From assembly GCF_014836635.1 (NCBI RefSeq), contig NZ_JACSQL010000001.1, positions 868,001-932,000 on the forward strand: 64,000 bases of DNA, given 5' to 3'. The DNA is from Paenibacillus gallinarum. GTDB taxonomy: Bacteria; Bacillota; Bacilli; Paenibacillales; Paenibacillaceae. Numbering within the stretch: the stretch's first letter is position 1; each line of letters opens with the position of its first letter. Below are positions 29,599-38,556 of this stretch, in pieces. The translations under genes were made by a program, and so were the position numbers. The notes beneath the pieces were generated by a model. That model saw only the letters and a list, made by a program, of their open reading frames with translations, ran no database searches and was not told where the DNA came from.

Positions 29599-29750
29599 TG
29601 TAATTGTTACATCCTTGGTTCTTGTAATTCATTTTTATTTTATATATCATTAGTAAGACCCATGTTTGATGGATTCAGATCCAAACATTTTCTGCTCGGG
29701 GAATGACTGATTATGTCGAATATTGAGGAATAAGCTTCAGAGGTGTTAAT

Positions 29751-30518
29751 ATGGAGTACAAACAATGGTATATGGAGTACAAAATACATAAGAACAGACC
29801 TGGACTCCTTGGTGATATTGCTTCCATGCTTGGAATGCTTGAAGTAAACATTTTGACTATTAATGGTGTTGAAGGAAAAACAAGAGGGATGCTTATCGAG
29901 TCAGATGATGATGAGAAGATCCAACTTTTAGGTCAAATGTTGAAAAAAGTGAATAACATTACGGTAACAGCTCTTCGTGCGCCACGACTTGTGGATATAC
30001 TCGCGGTCAGACATGGCCGATATATTGATCGTGATTCAGATGATCGTAAAACTTTTCGTTTTACTAGGGATGAACTTGGGTTACTTGTTGACTTTTTGGG
30101 TGAAGTATTTAAGAAGGAAGGAAATCAGGTTATTGGTCTGCGGGGAATGCCGCGTGTAGGAAAAACGGAATCCATTATCGCCGGAAGTGTATGTGCGATG
30201 AAACGATGGACGTTTGTATCGTCTACCCTATTGCGCCAAACCATACGTAGTCAAATGTCTGAGGACGAAATGAACCCAAATAATGTTTTTATTGTCGACG
30301 GGATCGTGAGTACAATTCGTTCTAATGAGAAACACTATAATTTGCTGCAAGAGATCATGAGCATGCCGAGTACGAAAGTAATTGAGCATCCTGATATTTT
30401 CGTGCAAGAATCTGAGTATGACTTTAATGATTTCGATATTATCATTGAACTTCGAAGCACGCCAGACGAAGAGATTATATATGATACGTTTACTGCAAAT
30501 TATACCGATGATCTGTAA
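29751..30518 (+). CDS. ymfK: DUF3388 protein YmfK
   Basis: A 255-aa protein of the YmfK/DUF3388 family. The first about 75 residues look like an ACT-type ligand domain (YKIHKNRPGLLGDIASMLGMLEVNILTING), followed by a region with RGMPRVGKTES (about 137) that resembles a degenerate P-loop. No function is established. Start ATG after AGAGGTG. Lies in its usual place before ymfM. Confidence 0.83.
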   Translation: MEYKQWYMEYKIHKNRPGLLGDIASMLGMLEVNILTINGVEGKTRGMLIESDDDEKIQLLGQMLKKVNNITVTALRAPRLVDILAVRHGRYIDRDSDDRKTFRFTRDELGLLVDFLGEVFKKEGNQVIGLRGMPRVGKTESIIAGSVCAMKRWTFVSSTLLRQTIRSQMSEDEMNPNNVFIVDGIVSTIRSNEKHYNLLQEIMSMPSTKVIEHPDIFVQESEYDFNDFDIIIELRSTPDEEIIYDTFTANYTDDL

Positions 30519-30600
30519 AGGTGCAGCGATAATTTAAAGAAATGTGTTTTTTATAAATGAAATACATCTTGGATAAGACAAAAAAAGAGGAGGAATTCGC

Positions 30601-31596
30601 ATGTCTGAACTGGGTCAGCAGTTGAAAGAGGCCCGGCTGCAAAAGGGACTAAGCCTTGATGATGTTCAAGAAATGACGAAGATTAGAAAAAGGTATCTTG
30701 AAGCAATCGAATCCGGAGATTATAAAGTCCTCCCTGGTAGCTTTTATGTGCGGGCGTTCATTAAAACCTACGCTGAAACGGTAGGATTGAATCCTGATGA
30801 GTTGCTGGAAGGTCATAAGAAAGATGTTCCTGATTCAGAACAAGAAGCTACAATGGAACCGGTTATTACGAAGCGTTCCAGCCGTCCGGCATCGGAGCGT
30901 AATAACAAATGGTTGTCTACTGTATTACCTTGGACTTTTTTGGCTCTCATTCTAGTTCTAATTTACGTTTATGCGGTCAGAGACAACGGTAATAAGCAAG
31001 CTGAGATACCGAGTGATCCTGATACGGAACAGTTTACCTCACCCGTAAATGAAACGCCAACACCACCTGAAGACGAAGGAGTTGCGGGCGAGAATACAGA
31101 GGAGCCAGGTACCGATGTAGGTGGTGGAGATCAACAAGATCCAAGCGATGGAGAAGATACTCCGGCTGAAGAAGAACCTACGGAGGAAGAGCCTGCCGAA
31201 GATCCAACTGAACAGCCAGTGACGATTAAGCAGAGCGGTAAAGCAGGTAATATTACGATCTTTGACGTTGCTGGCGGTAGTGCCGATGAACCGGTGAAGG
31301 TTGTAATTAAAGCTTCAGGTCTTAGCTGGATGGAAGTATATGCAGGTGAGAACTCTAGTGGTGAGAAGTTGTTCAGAGATAACACGGCAGAGGGGCAAAC
31401 CTACAGCTTTGATCTTGGACCAGAAGGAATGTACATTAAGTCTGGTTATGCTCCTGCTACGGAAATTACCGTTAATGGTGAAGTAGTTACCGATGGCAAG
31501 ACGACGAATCGGATTCGTTTAGAGCGTGTGGAAGGATCAAGTTCTGATCAGAGCAATACTGCAGGCGAAGATGAATCTTCAGATTCTGGCGAGTAA
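30601..31596 (+). CDS. ymfM: RodZ-like HTH membrane protein YmfM
   Basis: A RodZ homologue, part of the cell-shape machinery that links MreB to the envelope. The 331-aa protein has an N-terminal Xre-type HTH (1-85, GQQLKEARLQKGLSLDDV), one membrane helix (about 103-122, TVLPWTFLALILVLIYVYAV), an acidic Pro/Glu/Asp linker (about 140-205) and a C-terminal DUF4115 beta domain (about 208-310). ATG after AGGAGGAATT. Topology predicts the C-terminus outside. Confidence 0.9.
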   Translation: MSELGQQLKEARLQKGLSLDDVQEMTKIRKRYLEAIESGDYKVLPGSFYVRAFIKTYAETVGLNPDELLEGHKKDVPDSEQEATMEPVITKRSSRPASERNNKWLSTVLPWTFLALILVLIYVYAVRDNGNKQAEIPSDPDTEQFTSPVNETPTPPEDEGVAGENTEEPGTDVGGGDQQDPSDGEDTPAEEEPTEEEPAEDPTEQPVTIKQSGKAGNITIFDVAGGSADEPVKVVIKASGLSWMEVYAGENSSGEKLFRDNTAEGQTYSFDLGPEGMYIKSGYAPATEITVNGEVVTDGKTTNRIRLERVEGSSSDQSNTAGEDESSDSGE

Positions 31597-31608
31597 TTGC
31601 CTACTCTA

Positions 31609-31643
31609 ACATGTACAGCGAAATGTCGCTGTACATGTTTTTT
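31609..31643 (+). terminator. rho-independent terminator after ymfM
   Basis: ACATGTACAGCGA pairs perfectly with TCGCTGTACATGT (13 bp) and is followed by a T-run. Confidence 0.9.
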
Positions 31644-31749
31644 CGAGTAAGGTTTTCTGACAAGACTTTGAAAAGAGATTCGATTTATGTACCCTATTCT
31701 AATATAATGTTACATAGGGCATCATGATTAATGAAAGGAAGTGGATAAC

Positions 31750-32238
31750 ATGAGTGAAAGTTCATTTGATATTGTATCCAAATTAGATTTGGCGGAACTA
31801 ACGAACGCCGTAACCCAAGCAGAGAAAGAAATTGCGAGTCGTTACGATTTTAAAGGTAGTAAGAGCAGTCTTAAAATAGAGAAAGATGCGCTTATTATCG
31901 TTTCTGATGATGAATATAAACTAGGCGCAGTTATTGACGTTTTACAATCAAAAATGGTCAAAAGAGGTCTCCCGCTAAAAAATCTTGACTATGGCAAAAT
32001 TGAGCCTGCTTCGATGGGGACAGTGCGTCAGCGTCTTGGTTTTAAACAAGGAATTGATCAGGATAACGCTAAAAAAATCAATATTCTGATTCGTGACTCG
32101 AAGCTGAAAGTCAAGAGCCAAATCCAAGGGGATCAAATCAGGGTTACGGGAAAAAGTCGAGATGATCTTCAAGCGATTATACAATTGCTGCGCTCAAGTG
32201 ATTTGCCTCTTGATCTTCAGTTTACAAACATGAAGTAA
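31750..32238 (+). CDS. YajQ family nucleotide-binding protein
   Basis: A 162-aa YajQ/YitK-family protein (DUF520); relatives bind cyclic di-GMP or nucleic acid. The signature is clear: [31 protein letters not shown]-like [12 protein letters not shown], and [15 protein letters not shown]. The ATG was chosen because AAAGGAAG precedes it; an upstream GTG at 31741 lies in that site. In Bacillus the homologue yitK is elsewhere, so its place between ymfM and pgsA is a lineage feature. Confidence 0.9.
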   Translation: MSESSFDIVSKLDLAELTNAVTQAEKEIASRYDFKGSKSSLKIEKDALIIVSDDEYKLGAVIDVLQSKMVKRGLPLKNLDYGKIEPASMGTVRQRLGFKQGIDQDNAKKINILIRDSKLKVKSQIQGDQIRVTGKSRDDLQAIIQLLRSSDLPLDLQFTNMK

Positions 32239-32433
32239 AACAAAACATGAATTCATGAGTAAATCTTGTACGTTTTCATGCTCTCCATATATTAATGTTT
32301 ATTTAATATACAAGAGTAGCTTAAATAGAGATGTTGAGATTTACATTACATATCTCATGAATGACAAAAGACATAGAGGGGATTTGCTACCATGCAAATC
32401 TCCAAGTACGATCTAAAGGGGAGGGCGTCTTTC

Positions 32434-33015
32434 TTGAATTTACCCAACCGAATCACATTAGCAAGAATTTTCATGATTCCGGTCATGATGATGTTTTTGC
32501 TAGTTGATTTTGATTTCTATCCATCTCCAATCCAGTTTGGTGACTATTCTCTTCCTTATAATCAGCTCATTGCTGTGATTATTTTTATCGTAGCTGCGAG
32601 TACAGATGGAATTGACGGATACATTGCGCGAAAACACAATTTGGTTACCAATCTTGGTAAACTACTCGATCCTCTTGCAGATAAACTTTTAATTACAGCC
32701 GTGCTGGTTTCCTTAGTTGAAATGGGTAGTGTACCCTCATGGATGGCAGTTGTTATCATTAGCCGTGAATTTGCGGTAACAGGATTACGTCAGGTAGCTC
32801 TCTTGGATGGTTCCGTTGTGGCTGCTAGCTCTTGGGGCAAGGTGAAAACGGTAACTCAAATTATCGCAATTTCCCTTTTATTATTGAATAATTTCCCGTT
32901 TGCTTTTATATCCATCCCTATGGATGTCATTTTCATCTGGCTGGCAACCATCGTGACTCTGTACTCTGGAATCGACTATTTTGTTAAGAACAAGCATCTT
33001 CTTCGTCAAAATTAA
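32434..33015 (+). CDS. pgsA: phosphatidylglycerophosphate synthase PgsA
   Basis: Makes phosphatidylglycerophosphate from CDP-diacylglycerol in the membrane. The CDP-alcohol phosphotransferase motif is DGIDGYIARKHNLVTNLGKLLDPLADK (about residues 52-78), with about five hydrophobic helices. I prefer the TTG start: AAGGGGAGGG lies 8 bp upstream and it gives a 193-aa protein beginning LNLPNRITLARI, as in Bacillus PgsA. An in-frame ATG at 32392 would add 14 residues not typical of the family. Confidence 0.92.
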   Translation: MNLPNRITLARIFMIPVMMMFLLVDFDFYPSPIQFGDYSLPYNQLIAVIIFIVAASTDGIDGYIARKHNLVTNLGKLLDPLADKLLITAVLVSLVEMGSVPSWMAVVIISREFAVTGLRQVALLDGSVVAASSWGKVKTVTQIIAISLLLLNNFPFAFISIPMDVIFIWLATIVTLYSGIDYFVKNKHLLRQN

Positions 33016-33059
33016 GCTTAAACCTAGGCGTAATTGTTTAATATAATTTTATAATTCAA

Positions 33060-33097
33060 CCCAAAAGAGCAATAGGTAAATCCTATTGCTCTTTTGG
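33060..33097. terminator. perfect 17-bp hairpin after pgsA
   Basis: CCCAAAAGAGCAATAGG and CCTATTGCTCTTTTGGG are perfectly complementary around TAAAT. Its A-rich and T-rich flanks lie inside the stem, so it may terminate on both strands. Confidence 0.75.
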
Positions 33098-33135
33098 GGA
33101 TCAGAAACATAAGCTGGGAGACTGGAGGAGTTTAA

Positions 33136-34401
33136 ATGAAAGCAGAGATTATAGCAGTGGGTACAGAACTTTTACTTGGTCAAATAGTGAATACGAATGC
33201 TCAGTTCCTATCGAAGGAGCTTGCCGCTATTGGCGTTGATGTATACTTTCAGACGGTTGTCGGGGATAATGCCAATCGAATGAAACAAGCGATAGAAACA
33301 GCGCGCAGCCGTGCAGATATTGTTATTTTTTCAGGCGGAATCGGTCCGACTCAAGATGATATTACAAAGGATGTTTTAGCTGAACTTCTGGGACTTAATC
33401 TTCTCATGGATCAGCGTTCCTTGGATCAAATTGAAAAAATGTTCACTAAACGTGGTACGGTGATGACGGAAAATAATAAACGTCAAGCTACTATTATAGA
33501 AGGAGCAAGTCCGTTGCTTAATGAAACGGGACTAGCACTTGGGAATGCGATCAGTCATGAAGGAACACACTTTATTATTCTTCCGGGTCCTCCGAAAGAG
33601 CTGAAGCCCATGTTTACAAATCAGGTCTTGCCTTGGTTGTATCAGCATGTACTAGCTGGCGAAATGCCGATATATTCAAAAATGCTTAAGTTCGCCGGTA
33701 TCGGTGAATCCATGCTGGAGGACAAGCTGAAAGATTTAATCACGAGTCAAACTGATCCTACGATTGCACCTTACGCTAGTGAAGGAGAAGTTACCGTACG
33801 AATCTCAACGAAGGCTCAAAGCGAAAGGGAAGCCATGGTGAAGCTAAACGAGCTTGAGCTTCTTATTCAGCAGCGTTTACCTGAGCATATGTATGCAAGC
33901 CATGATATTCCGATAGAACATGTTATCGTTGAAATGATGGCAGATCGTGAACAGACGCTGGCAGCGGCTGAGAGTTGCACAGGAGGACTGTTGATGGCCC
34001 TCCTTACTTCTATTCCAGGCAGCGGAACCATGCTCCGGGGCGGATTTGTATGCTATTCTAATGAAATGAAAGAGAAGCTTCTGAATGTGCCGCATCACTA
34101 TCTTGAAGGAGAAGATGCTCCTGGGGCCGTGAGTCCTGAAGTAGCGAAAGTACTCGCAGAACAAGCTCAAATGATTACAGATTCAGATTACGGACTATCT
34201 ATTACGGGGGTAGCAGGCCCAGGATATTCGGAGCGGAAAGAAGTCGGTCTTGTATATATCGGTATAGCTGAACGAGACAAGGAGACCGAAGTTCATGAAT
34301 TAAAACTGAGCGGTAATCGGGAGACGATTCGAATTCGTTCTGCGAAAACCATTCTGTATCGTTTGTGGCGCCGACTGGTTGAGAACGAAAAACTTCACTA
34401 G
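33136..34401 (+). CDS. cinA: competence/damage-inducible protein CinA
   Basis: A 421-aa two-domain protein. The N-terminal half (MKAEIIAVGTELLLGQIVNTNAQFL, FSGGIGPTQDDITKDV) is a molybdopterin-binding-like domain with ADP-ribose pyrophosphatase activity in relatives. The C-terminal half (about 265-415, LAAAESCTGGLL, GVSLTGVAGP-like SITGVAGPG) is the PncC-type nicotinamide mononucleotide deamidase. Its place before recA is conserved. ATG after TGGAGGAG. Confidence 0.95.
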   Translation: MKAEIIAVGTELLLGQIVNTNAQFLSKELAAIGVDVYFQTVVGDNANRMKQAIETARSRADIVIFSGGIGPTQDDITKDVLAELLGLNLLMDQRSLDQIEKMFTKRGTVMTENNKRQATIIEGASPLLNETGLALGNAISHEGTHFIILPGPPKELKPMFTNQVLPWLYQHVLAGEMPIYSKMLKFAGIGESMLEDKLKDLITSQTDPTIAPYASEGEVTVRISTKAQSEREAMVKLNELELLIQQRLPEHMYASHDIPIEHVIVEMMADREQTLAAAESCTGGLLMALLTSIPGSGTMLRGGFVCYSNEMKEKLLNVPHHYLEGEDAPGAVSPEVAKVLAEQAQMITDSDYGLSITGVAGPGYSERKEVGLVYIGIAERDKETEVHELKLSGNRETIRIRSAKTILYRLWRRLVENEKLH

Positions 34402-34446
34402 ATGATCAGTTACAAAGTAAAATGAATAATAATAAGTTATAAATGT

Positions 34447-34475
34447 TTGACGCTTTTGTGTTGAACCAGTATACT
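34447..34475 (+). promoter_or_regulatory. strong promoter firing into the terminator before recA
   Basis: -35 TTGACG (34447-34452), a 17-bp spacer and -10 TATACT (34470-34475) form a near-consensus promoter. The predicted start (about 34482) is only a few bases before the hairpin with T-run at 34486-34532, so a very short RNA is expected. Confidence 0.6.
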
Positions 34476-34485
34476 ACAAGTAATC

Positions 34486-34532
34486 GGAAGAACCGGGCGC
34501 AAATCATATTTGCTCAGGTTCTTCCTTTTTTT
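34486..34532 (+). terminator. rho-independent terminator between cinA and recA
   Basis: GGAAGAACC and GCAAAT pair with ATTTGC and GGTTCTTCC with a small internal loop; a run of seven T follows. Confidence 0.88.
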
Positions 34533-34572
34533 ATGTTCTGAGGATCAGTGGGCCCCTGATCTCTCAAAAAAA

Positions 34573-34586
34573 CGAATGTATGTTCT
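34573..34586 (+). promoter_or_regulatory. LexA (SOS) box of recA
   Basis: CGAATGTATGTTCT matches the Gram-positive LexA/DinR operator CGAAC-N4-GTTCG with one change in each half. It lies 11 bp before the -35 element of the recA promoter. Confidence 0.8.
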
Positions 34587-34596
34587 CAAAAAATGC

Positions 34597-34625
34597 TTGG
34601 CAAACGAGTCCAAAGAGAGTATCAT
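34597..34625 (+). promoter_or_regulatory. SigA-type promoter of recA
   Basis: -35 TTGGCA (34597-34602), 17 bp, -10 TATCAT (34620-34625). The LexA box overlaps its upstream side. Confidence 0.7.
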
Positions 34626-34656
34626 AGAGTTATAAACATAGAAGGATGTGAGTTTA

Positions 34657-35718
34657 TTGTCAGATCGTCGTGCAGCGTTAGATATGGCGCTACGTCAAAT
34701 AGAGAAACAATTCGGTAAAGGTTCAATTATGAAACTGGGTGAATCAACTCACATGCAAGTAGAAATTGTACCCAGCGGATCGATTGCTTTAGATATTGCA
34801 CTAGGAACCGGCGGTTTTCCAAGAGGTCGGATTATTGAAATATATGGACCAGAATCATCAGGTAAAACAACTGTAGCACTTCATGCTATTGCTGAAGTAC
34901 AAAGAGCAGGCGGACAAGCTGCATTTATCGATGCAGAGCATGCGCTTGACCCGCAATATGCAAGTAATCTGGGTGTAAATATTGATGAATTGCTTCTTTC
35001 TCAACCAGATACAGGGGAGCAAGGTCTTGAAATTGCTGAAGCTCTTGTAAGAAGTGGTGCTGTTGATATTGTGGTTATTGACTCTGTTGCAGCACTTGTG
35101 CCTAAGGCAGAGATTGAAGGAGATATGGGTGATTCCCACGTAGGTCTCCAAGCTCGTCTGATGTCTCAAGCTCTTCGTAAGCTGTCTGGTGCAATCAGTA
35201 AGTCCAAGACGATTGCCATCTTTATCAATCAGCTTCGTGAAAAAGTTGGGGTTATGTTTGGTAACCCAGAGACAACACCAGGTGGACGCGCACTGAAGTT
35301 CTATTCCACAGTTCGTCTTGATGTACGACGGATTGAAAGCATTAAGATGGGTAACGATGTTGTCGGAAACCGTACAAGAATTAAAGTAGTCAAAAATAAA
35401 GTGGCTCCTCCGTTCAAACAAGCGGAAGTCGACATTATGTATGGTGAAGGGATTTCCAAAGAAGGAAGTCTAATTGATATCGGTGCTGAACAAGGGATTG
35501 TTGATAAGAGTGGTGCTTGGTATTCTTACAGCGGTGAACGTTTAGGTCAAGGCCGTGAAAATGCAAAACAATTCTTGAAAGAAAATGTTGCGATTGCTAG
35601 TACAATTGAGCAAAAAATTCGTGAAGCGAGCAATTTGACAACGGTTGTTGAAGCTCCTTCTGATTCAGACAAAGCGAAAGAAGAGAAAGAAGAAAAAGAA
35701 TTGTTTGAGATCGAATAA
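34657..35718 (+). CDS. recA: recombinase RecA
   Basis: Catalyses strand exchange and activates LexA self-cleavage. The 353-aa protein begins [21 protein letters not shown], has the Walker [10 protein letters not shown] (about 64-72), the DNA-binding loops around [19 protein letters not shown] and [20 protein letters not shown], and an acidic Lys/Glu tail. The TTG start is placed by AGAAGGA at 10 bp; a GTG 9 bp upstream is too close to that site. Confidence 0.98.
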   Translation: MSDRRAALDMALRQIEKQFGKGSIMKLGESTHMQVEIVPSGSIALDIALGTGGFPRGRIIEIYGPESSGKTTVALHAIAEVQRAGGQAAFIDAEHALDPQYASNLGVNIDELLLSQPDTGEQGLEIAEALVRSGAVDIVVIDSVAALVPKAEIEGDMGDSHVGLQARLMSQALRKLSGAISKSKTIAIFINQLREKVGVMFGNPETTPGGRALKFYSTVRLDVRRIESIKMGNDVVGNRTRIKVVKNKVAPPFKQAEVDIMYGEGISKEGSLIDIGAEQGIVDKSGAWYSYSGERLGQGRENAKQFLKENVAIASTIEQKIREASNLTTVVEAPSDSDKAKEEKEEKELFEIE

Positions 35719-35758
35719 GAGTATTTGCCAATTGTGTGAACAATAGTGTAAAGATAAG

Positions 35759-35792
35759 AAACCGCGGCTTATTTTTAGCTGCGGTTTTTTTG
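35759..35792 (+). terminator. rho-independent terminator after recA
   Basis: AACCGCGGCT pairs with AGCTGCGGTT, followed by a T-run. Confidence 0.88.
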
Positions 35793-35853
35793 TTTTATGG
35801 CGTATGTTTGATAGACGATCGATAGTAGAACAAGTATGGGGGGACGGGCTAAA

Positions 35854-36579
35854 TTGAGAGAATACGAAGAGTTTGATAACAATGAAGAAGCGCAAAGAGG
35901 CGTGAGCCACTTTCCTGAGCAAAAGCTTGAAATTACCCGTGTAGAGAAGATGAAAGGACGCAATGCCAGGTATATCATCTATTTTGGTGAATACGAATTA
36001 TCCGTTCTTGAAGATGTGATGATTAAATATCGAATGATAAAAGGGAACGTTTTTCATAAAAATGAGTTGGAAGAAATCATAATTGCAGATGAAAGGCAGC
36101 GTGCTTATGTACAGGGACTTCGTTTTCTCGGACGAAAAGCAAGAACGCGGCTTGAAATATCAAAAAATTTAAAAGAAAAAGAGTTTACATTACCTATTAT
36201 TGAAGAAATATTAACAAGACTTGAGCAAGAGGGACTCATTGACGATTCGTTATATGCTAAAGAATGGACTAGACAGCGTATTTCAAACCATCGCAAGGGA
36301 AAACTGTGGGTAGGTCAAGAGCTTCGTCAAAAAGGCATTGCCAAAGAAGACATTACGGAAGCTCTTGGTGAAATCAGTGTGGAAGAAGAGTGGAACAGCG
36401 CACTAATGGTTGGACGCAAAAAATGGAATCAGATCAAAGGCGATCTTAATGAAAAGAAACGTAAAACTTATCCCTTTTTAATGAGAAGAGGGTACTCTGG
36501 AGAAGTAACACGAAAGGTTATGGAAGAGCTTGTACGAGAGAACTCTGAGGAGGAACAGGAGTTTGATGAGTATTTTTAG
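35854..36579 (+). CDS. recX: regulatory protein RecX
   Basis: Modulates RecA filament activity in the cytoplasm. The 241-aa product shows the three-helix repeat region (FLGRKARTRLEISKNLKEKEF, RLEQEGLIDDSLYAKEWTRQRISNHRKGK) and the C-terminal RKWNQIKGDLNEKKRKTYPFLMRRGYSGE. TTG is preferred for the GGGGGGAC 8-9 bp before it; an ATG at 35836 is in frame but lacks a site. Adjacent to recA as in many Gram-positives. Confidence 0.92.
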   Translation: MREYEEFDNNEEAQRGVSHFPEQKLEITRVEKMKGRNARYIIYFGEYELSVLEDVMIKYRMIKGNVFHKNELEEIIIADERQRAYVQGLRFLGRKARTRLEISKNLKEKEFTLPIIEEILTRLEQEGLIDDSLYAKEWTRQRISNHRKGKLWVGQELRQKGIAKEDITEALGEISVEEEWNSALMVGRKKWNQIKGDLNEKKRKTYPFLMRRGYSGEVTRKVMEELVRENSEEEQEFDEYF

Positions 36580-36618
36580 TAAAATGTGGTAACTGAGGTC
36601 CCGAAAATGTTCATTCTC

Positions 36619-36648
36619 TTGACAATATCTTAACACGAATACTAAAAT
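36619..36648 (+). promoter_or_regulatory. promoter of rny leader
   Basis: -35 TTGACA (36619-36624) and -10 TAAAAT (36643-36648) with an 18-bp spacer, in the 332-bp gap between recX and rny. Confidence 0.55.
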
Positions 36649-36734
36649 GTACATGAGCCTATACAACAAAAAAAGTATTTTTTCCTTCCAAAAAAGTACA
36701 TTTGTTGTAGAGTCTTGTATAAAGGTTGTAGTGT

Positions 36735-36826
36735 AAGCCCGCCATGTCCTGCGGCGGTAGAGTGTACATGCCCTGGCGTGTACAAAAAAAGAAACAGTGA
36801 ATTTTCACTGTATGGATTTTTTGTAA
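36735..36826 (+). promoter_or_regulatory. hairpin-rich leader with attenuator-like stem before rny
   Basis: Three hairpins follow each other: CCGCC/GGCGG (36739-36757), GTACATGCC/GGCGTGTAC (36764-36783) and ACAGTGAA/TTCACTGT (36794-36811), the last followed by GATTTTTTG. The final stem looks like an intrinsic terminator 85 bp before the rny start. This suggests premature termination or RNA-level control of RNase Y. Confidence 0.45.
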
Positions 36827-36911
36827 ATGTGAAGTCTTGAAATGCAAAAAAACAAAACATGAATATCCCAAGGAGAAATCCCTTGGAGGAATCAACGAGG
36901 AGGTGAACAGA

Positions 36912-38462
36912 ATGGATGCTATCGCCTGGTTAATTCTCGTTGTTGCCGCTTTAGTTTTTGGGATTATTGGGTTCCTTGCCGGATATTTTATTCGCAAATC
37001 TTTAGCTGAAGCTAAAATTTCCAGTGCTGAAGAAGCTGCAGTCCAAATCGTAGAAAATGCGAGAAAAGATGCAGAAGCACTGAAGAAAGAAACGGTACTT
37101 GAAGCGAAGGACGAAGTCCATCGTGTACGTACCGAAGCTGAAAAAGACATTCGTGAACGTCGAAATGAAATTCAACGACAAGAAAGACGATTGTTGCAAA
37201 AGGAAGAATCGCTGGATAAAAAAATGGATTCCTTGGAACGCAAAGAAGAACAAGTGGCCAACAAAGAGAAGCGAATTGATGAGACGCAGCAACAAATTGA
37301 AACAATCTACAAGAGTCAGGTAACGGAGCTTGAAAGAATCTCCAATCTGACGATGGAAGATGCTCGTAGCATCATTCTGTCCAATGTAGAGCAAGAAGTT
37401 CGTCATGAAACGGCTCAAATGATTAAGGATATTGAGCAACAAGCGAAAGAAGAGGCGGATAAGAAATCCCGCGAGATTATTACACTGGCTATCCAGCGTT
37501 GTGCAGCTGATCATGTTGCCGAGACTACAGTATCGGTCGTGACATTGCCTAACGAAGAGATGAAAGGACGTATTATCGGTCGTGAAGGCCGTAACATTCG
37601 TGCGCTTGAAACCCTTACAGGGATTGATCTCATTATTGATGATACTCCGGAAGCAGTTATTCTCTCTGGCTTTGACCCAATTCGCCGCGAGATTGCAAGA
37701 ACCGCCTTGGAAAAACTAGTAGCAGATGGACGAATCCATCCTGCACGTATTGAAGAGATGGTTGAAAAATCTCGTAAAGAAGTGGATGAACGTATTCGTG
37801 AGTACGGTGAACAAGCTACCTTCGAGGTAGGAGTTCATGGATTACATCCAGATTTAATCAAAATTCTTGGACGACTTAAATTCCGTACCAGCTATGGACA
37901 AAACGTGTTGAAGCATTCGATGGAAGTTGCTTACCTGACAGGGCTAATGGCTGGAGAACTTGGTGAAGATATCGTACTTGCCAAGAGAGCTGGTCTACTG
38001 CATGACATTGGTAAAGCGCTGGATCACGAAGTGGAAGGTTCACACGTGGAAATTGGCGTGGAATTAGCGAAAAAATATAAAGAACATCCTGTTGTTATTA
38101 ACAGTATTGCATCACATCATGGTGATGAAGAAGCCACTTCTGTTATTGCGATGTTGGTCGGAGCAGCTGATGCTTTGTCCGCGGCAAGACCGGGAGCACG
38201 TCGTGAAACACTGGAGACTTACATTAAACGCTTGGAAAAACTCGAAGCGATCTCCGAATCATTTGATGGAGTTGAAAAATCTTACGCGATTCAAGCAGGT
38301 CGTGAAATTCGCGTCATGGTACAACCAGATAAGATCGATGATGCTGAAGCGTTCCGCTTAGCACGCGATATTTCGAAAATGATTGAGAACGAACTAGATT
38401 ATCCAGGACATATTAAAGTAACGGTCCTCCGAGAAACACGTGCGGTAGAATACGCTAAATAA
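36912..38462 (+). CDS. rny: ribonuclease Y
   Basis: The membrane-anchored endoribonuclease that initiates mRNA decay in Firmicutes. The 516-aa protein has an N-terminal membrane helix (about 5-27), a long coiled coil (about 30-200, Lys/Glu/Arg-rich), a KH domain ([21 protein letters not shown] near 212) and an HD domain with the metal pair HDIGK (about 362-366) and HVEIG. The ATG follows GAGGAGGTGA. Confidence 0.97.
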   Translation: MDAIAWLILVVAALVFGIIGFLAGYFIRKSLAEAKISSAEEAAVQIVENARKDAEALKKETVLEAKDEVHRVRTEAEKDIRERRNEIQRQERRLLQKEESLDKKMDSLERKEEQVANKEKRIDETQQQIETIYKSQVTELERISNLTMEDARSIILSNVEQEVRHETAQMIKDIEQQAKEEADKKSREIITLAIQRCAADHVAETTVSVVTLPNEEMKGRIIGREGRNIRALETLTGIDLIIDDTPEAVILSGFDPIRREIARTALEKLVADGRIHPARIEEMVEKSRKEVDERIREYGEQATFEVGVHGLHPDLIKILGRLKFRTSYGQNVLKHSMEVAYLTGLMAGELGEDIVLAKRAGLLHDIGKALDHEVEGSHVEIGVELAKKYKEHPVVINSIASHHGDEEATSVIAMLVGAADALSAARPGARRETLETYIKRLEKLEAISESFDGVEKSYAIQAGREIRVMVQPDKIDDAEAFRLARDISKMIENELDYPGHIKVTVLRETRAVEYAK

Positions 38463-38475
38463 GAATGAAACGAAG

Positions 38476-38503
38476 AAAAGTGGCCGAGCTTCGGCCACTT
38501 TTC
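38476..38503 (+). terminator. rho-independent terminator after rny
   Basis: AAAAGTGGCCGA pairs perfectly with TCGGCCACTTTT around a short loop; the A and T flanks lie in the stem. Confidence 0.8.
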
Positions 38504-38556
38504 TCATTCATAGATGATTAATTTTCTCGTATATAGGTTAAAAGGAGGCAACACAC

